Shown in pieces: positions 6,118 through 7,080 of a DNA stretch of 7,080 bases (position 1 is its first letter; each line of letters opens with the position of its first letter). The DNA is from Pseudomonadota bacterium (GTDB lineage: Bacteria > Pseudomonadota > Alphaproteobacteria > Rhizobiales > Xanthobacteraceae), in NCBI GenBank assembly GCA_023431725.1, contig JAEYVN010000274.1, forward strand, positions 1 through 7,080, in the 5' to 3' direction. Position numbers and translations under genes: made by a program. Under the pieces are notes generated by a model. That model had not been told where the DNA came from. It searched no databases and saw only the letters and a program-made list of their open reading frames with translations.

Positions 6118-6197
6118 ACCTTTTCAAAACTTTGGAACCTTCTGGGAATGCCGCCGGCCAGGCTGACTTTTGCACAGTGGAAAATTGCGGAAGGGCG

Positions 6198-6204
6198 CTA
6201 TATC
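6198..6204 (+). promoter_or_regulatory. Candidate -10 element upstream of purL
   Basis: CTATATC resembles the alphaproteobacterial sigma-70 -10 element (CTATAT) and lies in the divergent gap before purL. No good -35 hexamer sits 16-19 bases upstream; TTGCAC (6170-6175) is 23 bases away. If used, the purL leader would be about 110 bases. A second TATACG at 6258-6263 also lacks a -35 partner. Confidence 0.35.
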
Positions 6205-6321
6205 TCAGGGCCTTAGCCCGTCACGGCGCCCCACCTGATCGTTGCCGGTTTTGCAGCTATACGGGGCGCTTGCGAACCATTAATCGAATAAGCCACCCGA
6301 CAGCTCACCGAAAAGACCGTT

Positions 6322-7080
<759 letters not shown>

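Overview
The window is GC-rich, densely coded chromosomal DNA with the signature of an alphaproteobacterium, most likely of the order Hyphomicrobiales (Bradyrhizobium/Rhodopseudomonas/Afipia-like). The evidence is a DUF1476 protein (the zeta inhibitor of the alphaproteobacterial ATP synthase), a purine cluster with FGAM synthase split into PurS, PurQ and small PurL, GANTC sites in intergenic DNA, and protein sequences that read like that order. The genus cannot be fixed by reading alone.

Layout. (1) At 1-690 is the 3' part of a TrmJ-type RNA methyltransferase whose C-terminus is fused to a diverged DUF559 nuclease-like domain. (2) At 710-1486 on the minus strand is an HpcH/HpaI-family aldolase, and upstream of it on the same strand (1578-1895) lies the ATP synthase zeta/DUF1476 gene. 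An 11-bp perfect inverted repeat separates the two. (3) From 1896 to 2396 there are about 500 bp without a credible gene, with only weak promoter-like hexamers before purC. (4) purC (2397-3194) ends in a classic intrinsic terminator. (5) A 130-bp leader with overlapping inverted repeats precedes purS (3390-3629) and purQ (3646-4347), which are tightly coupled. (6) A chemoreceptor gene lies on the opposite strand (6054-4372), between purQ and the start of purL. (7) A 267-bp divergent promoter region follows, with a GANTC-containing palindrome. (8) purL begins at 6322 and runs off the window.

How the genes work together. PurS, PurQ and PurL form FGAM synthase, the fourth step of de novo purine synthesis. 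PurQ releases ammonia from glutamine, PurL carries out the ATP-dependent amidation, and PurS bridges the two. PurC acts later, making SAICAR. The sequence suggests at least three separate transcription units (purC, purS-purQ, purL) rather than one operon. The chemoreceptor, aldolase, methyltransferase and ATPase inhibitor have no evident direct link to purine synthesis.

I see no convincing undescribed system, mobile element, CRISPR array or RNA gene. The points most worth checking are the TrmJ-DUF559 fusion with a lost nuclease motif, the repeat-within-promoter layout ahead of purS, the chemoreceptor insertion between FGAM synthase genes, and the paired GANTC palindrome in the chemoreceptor/purL intergenic region.
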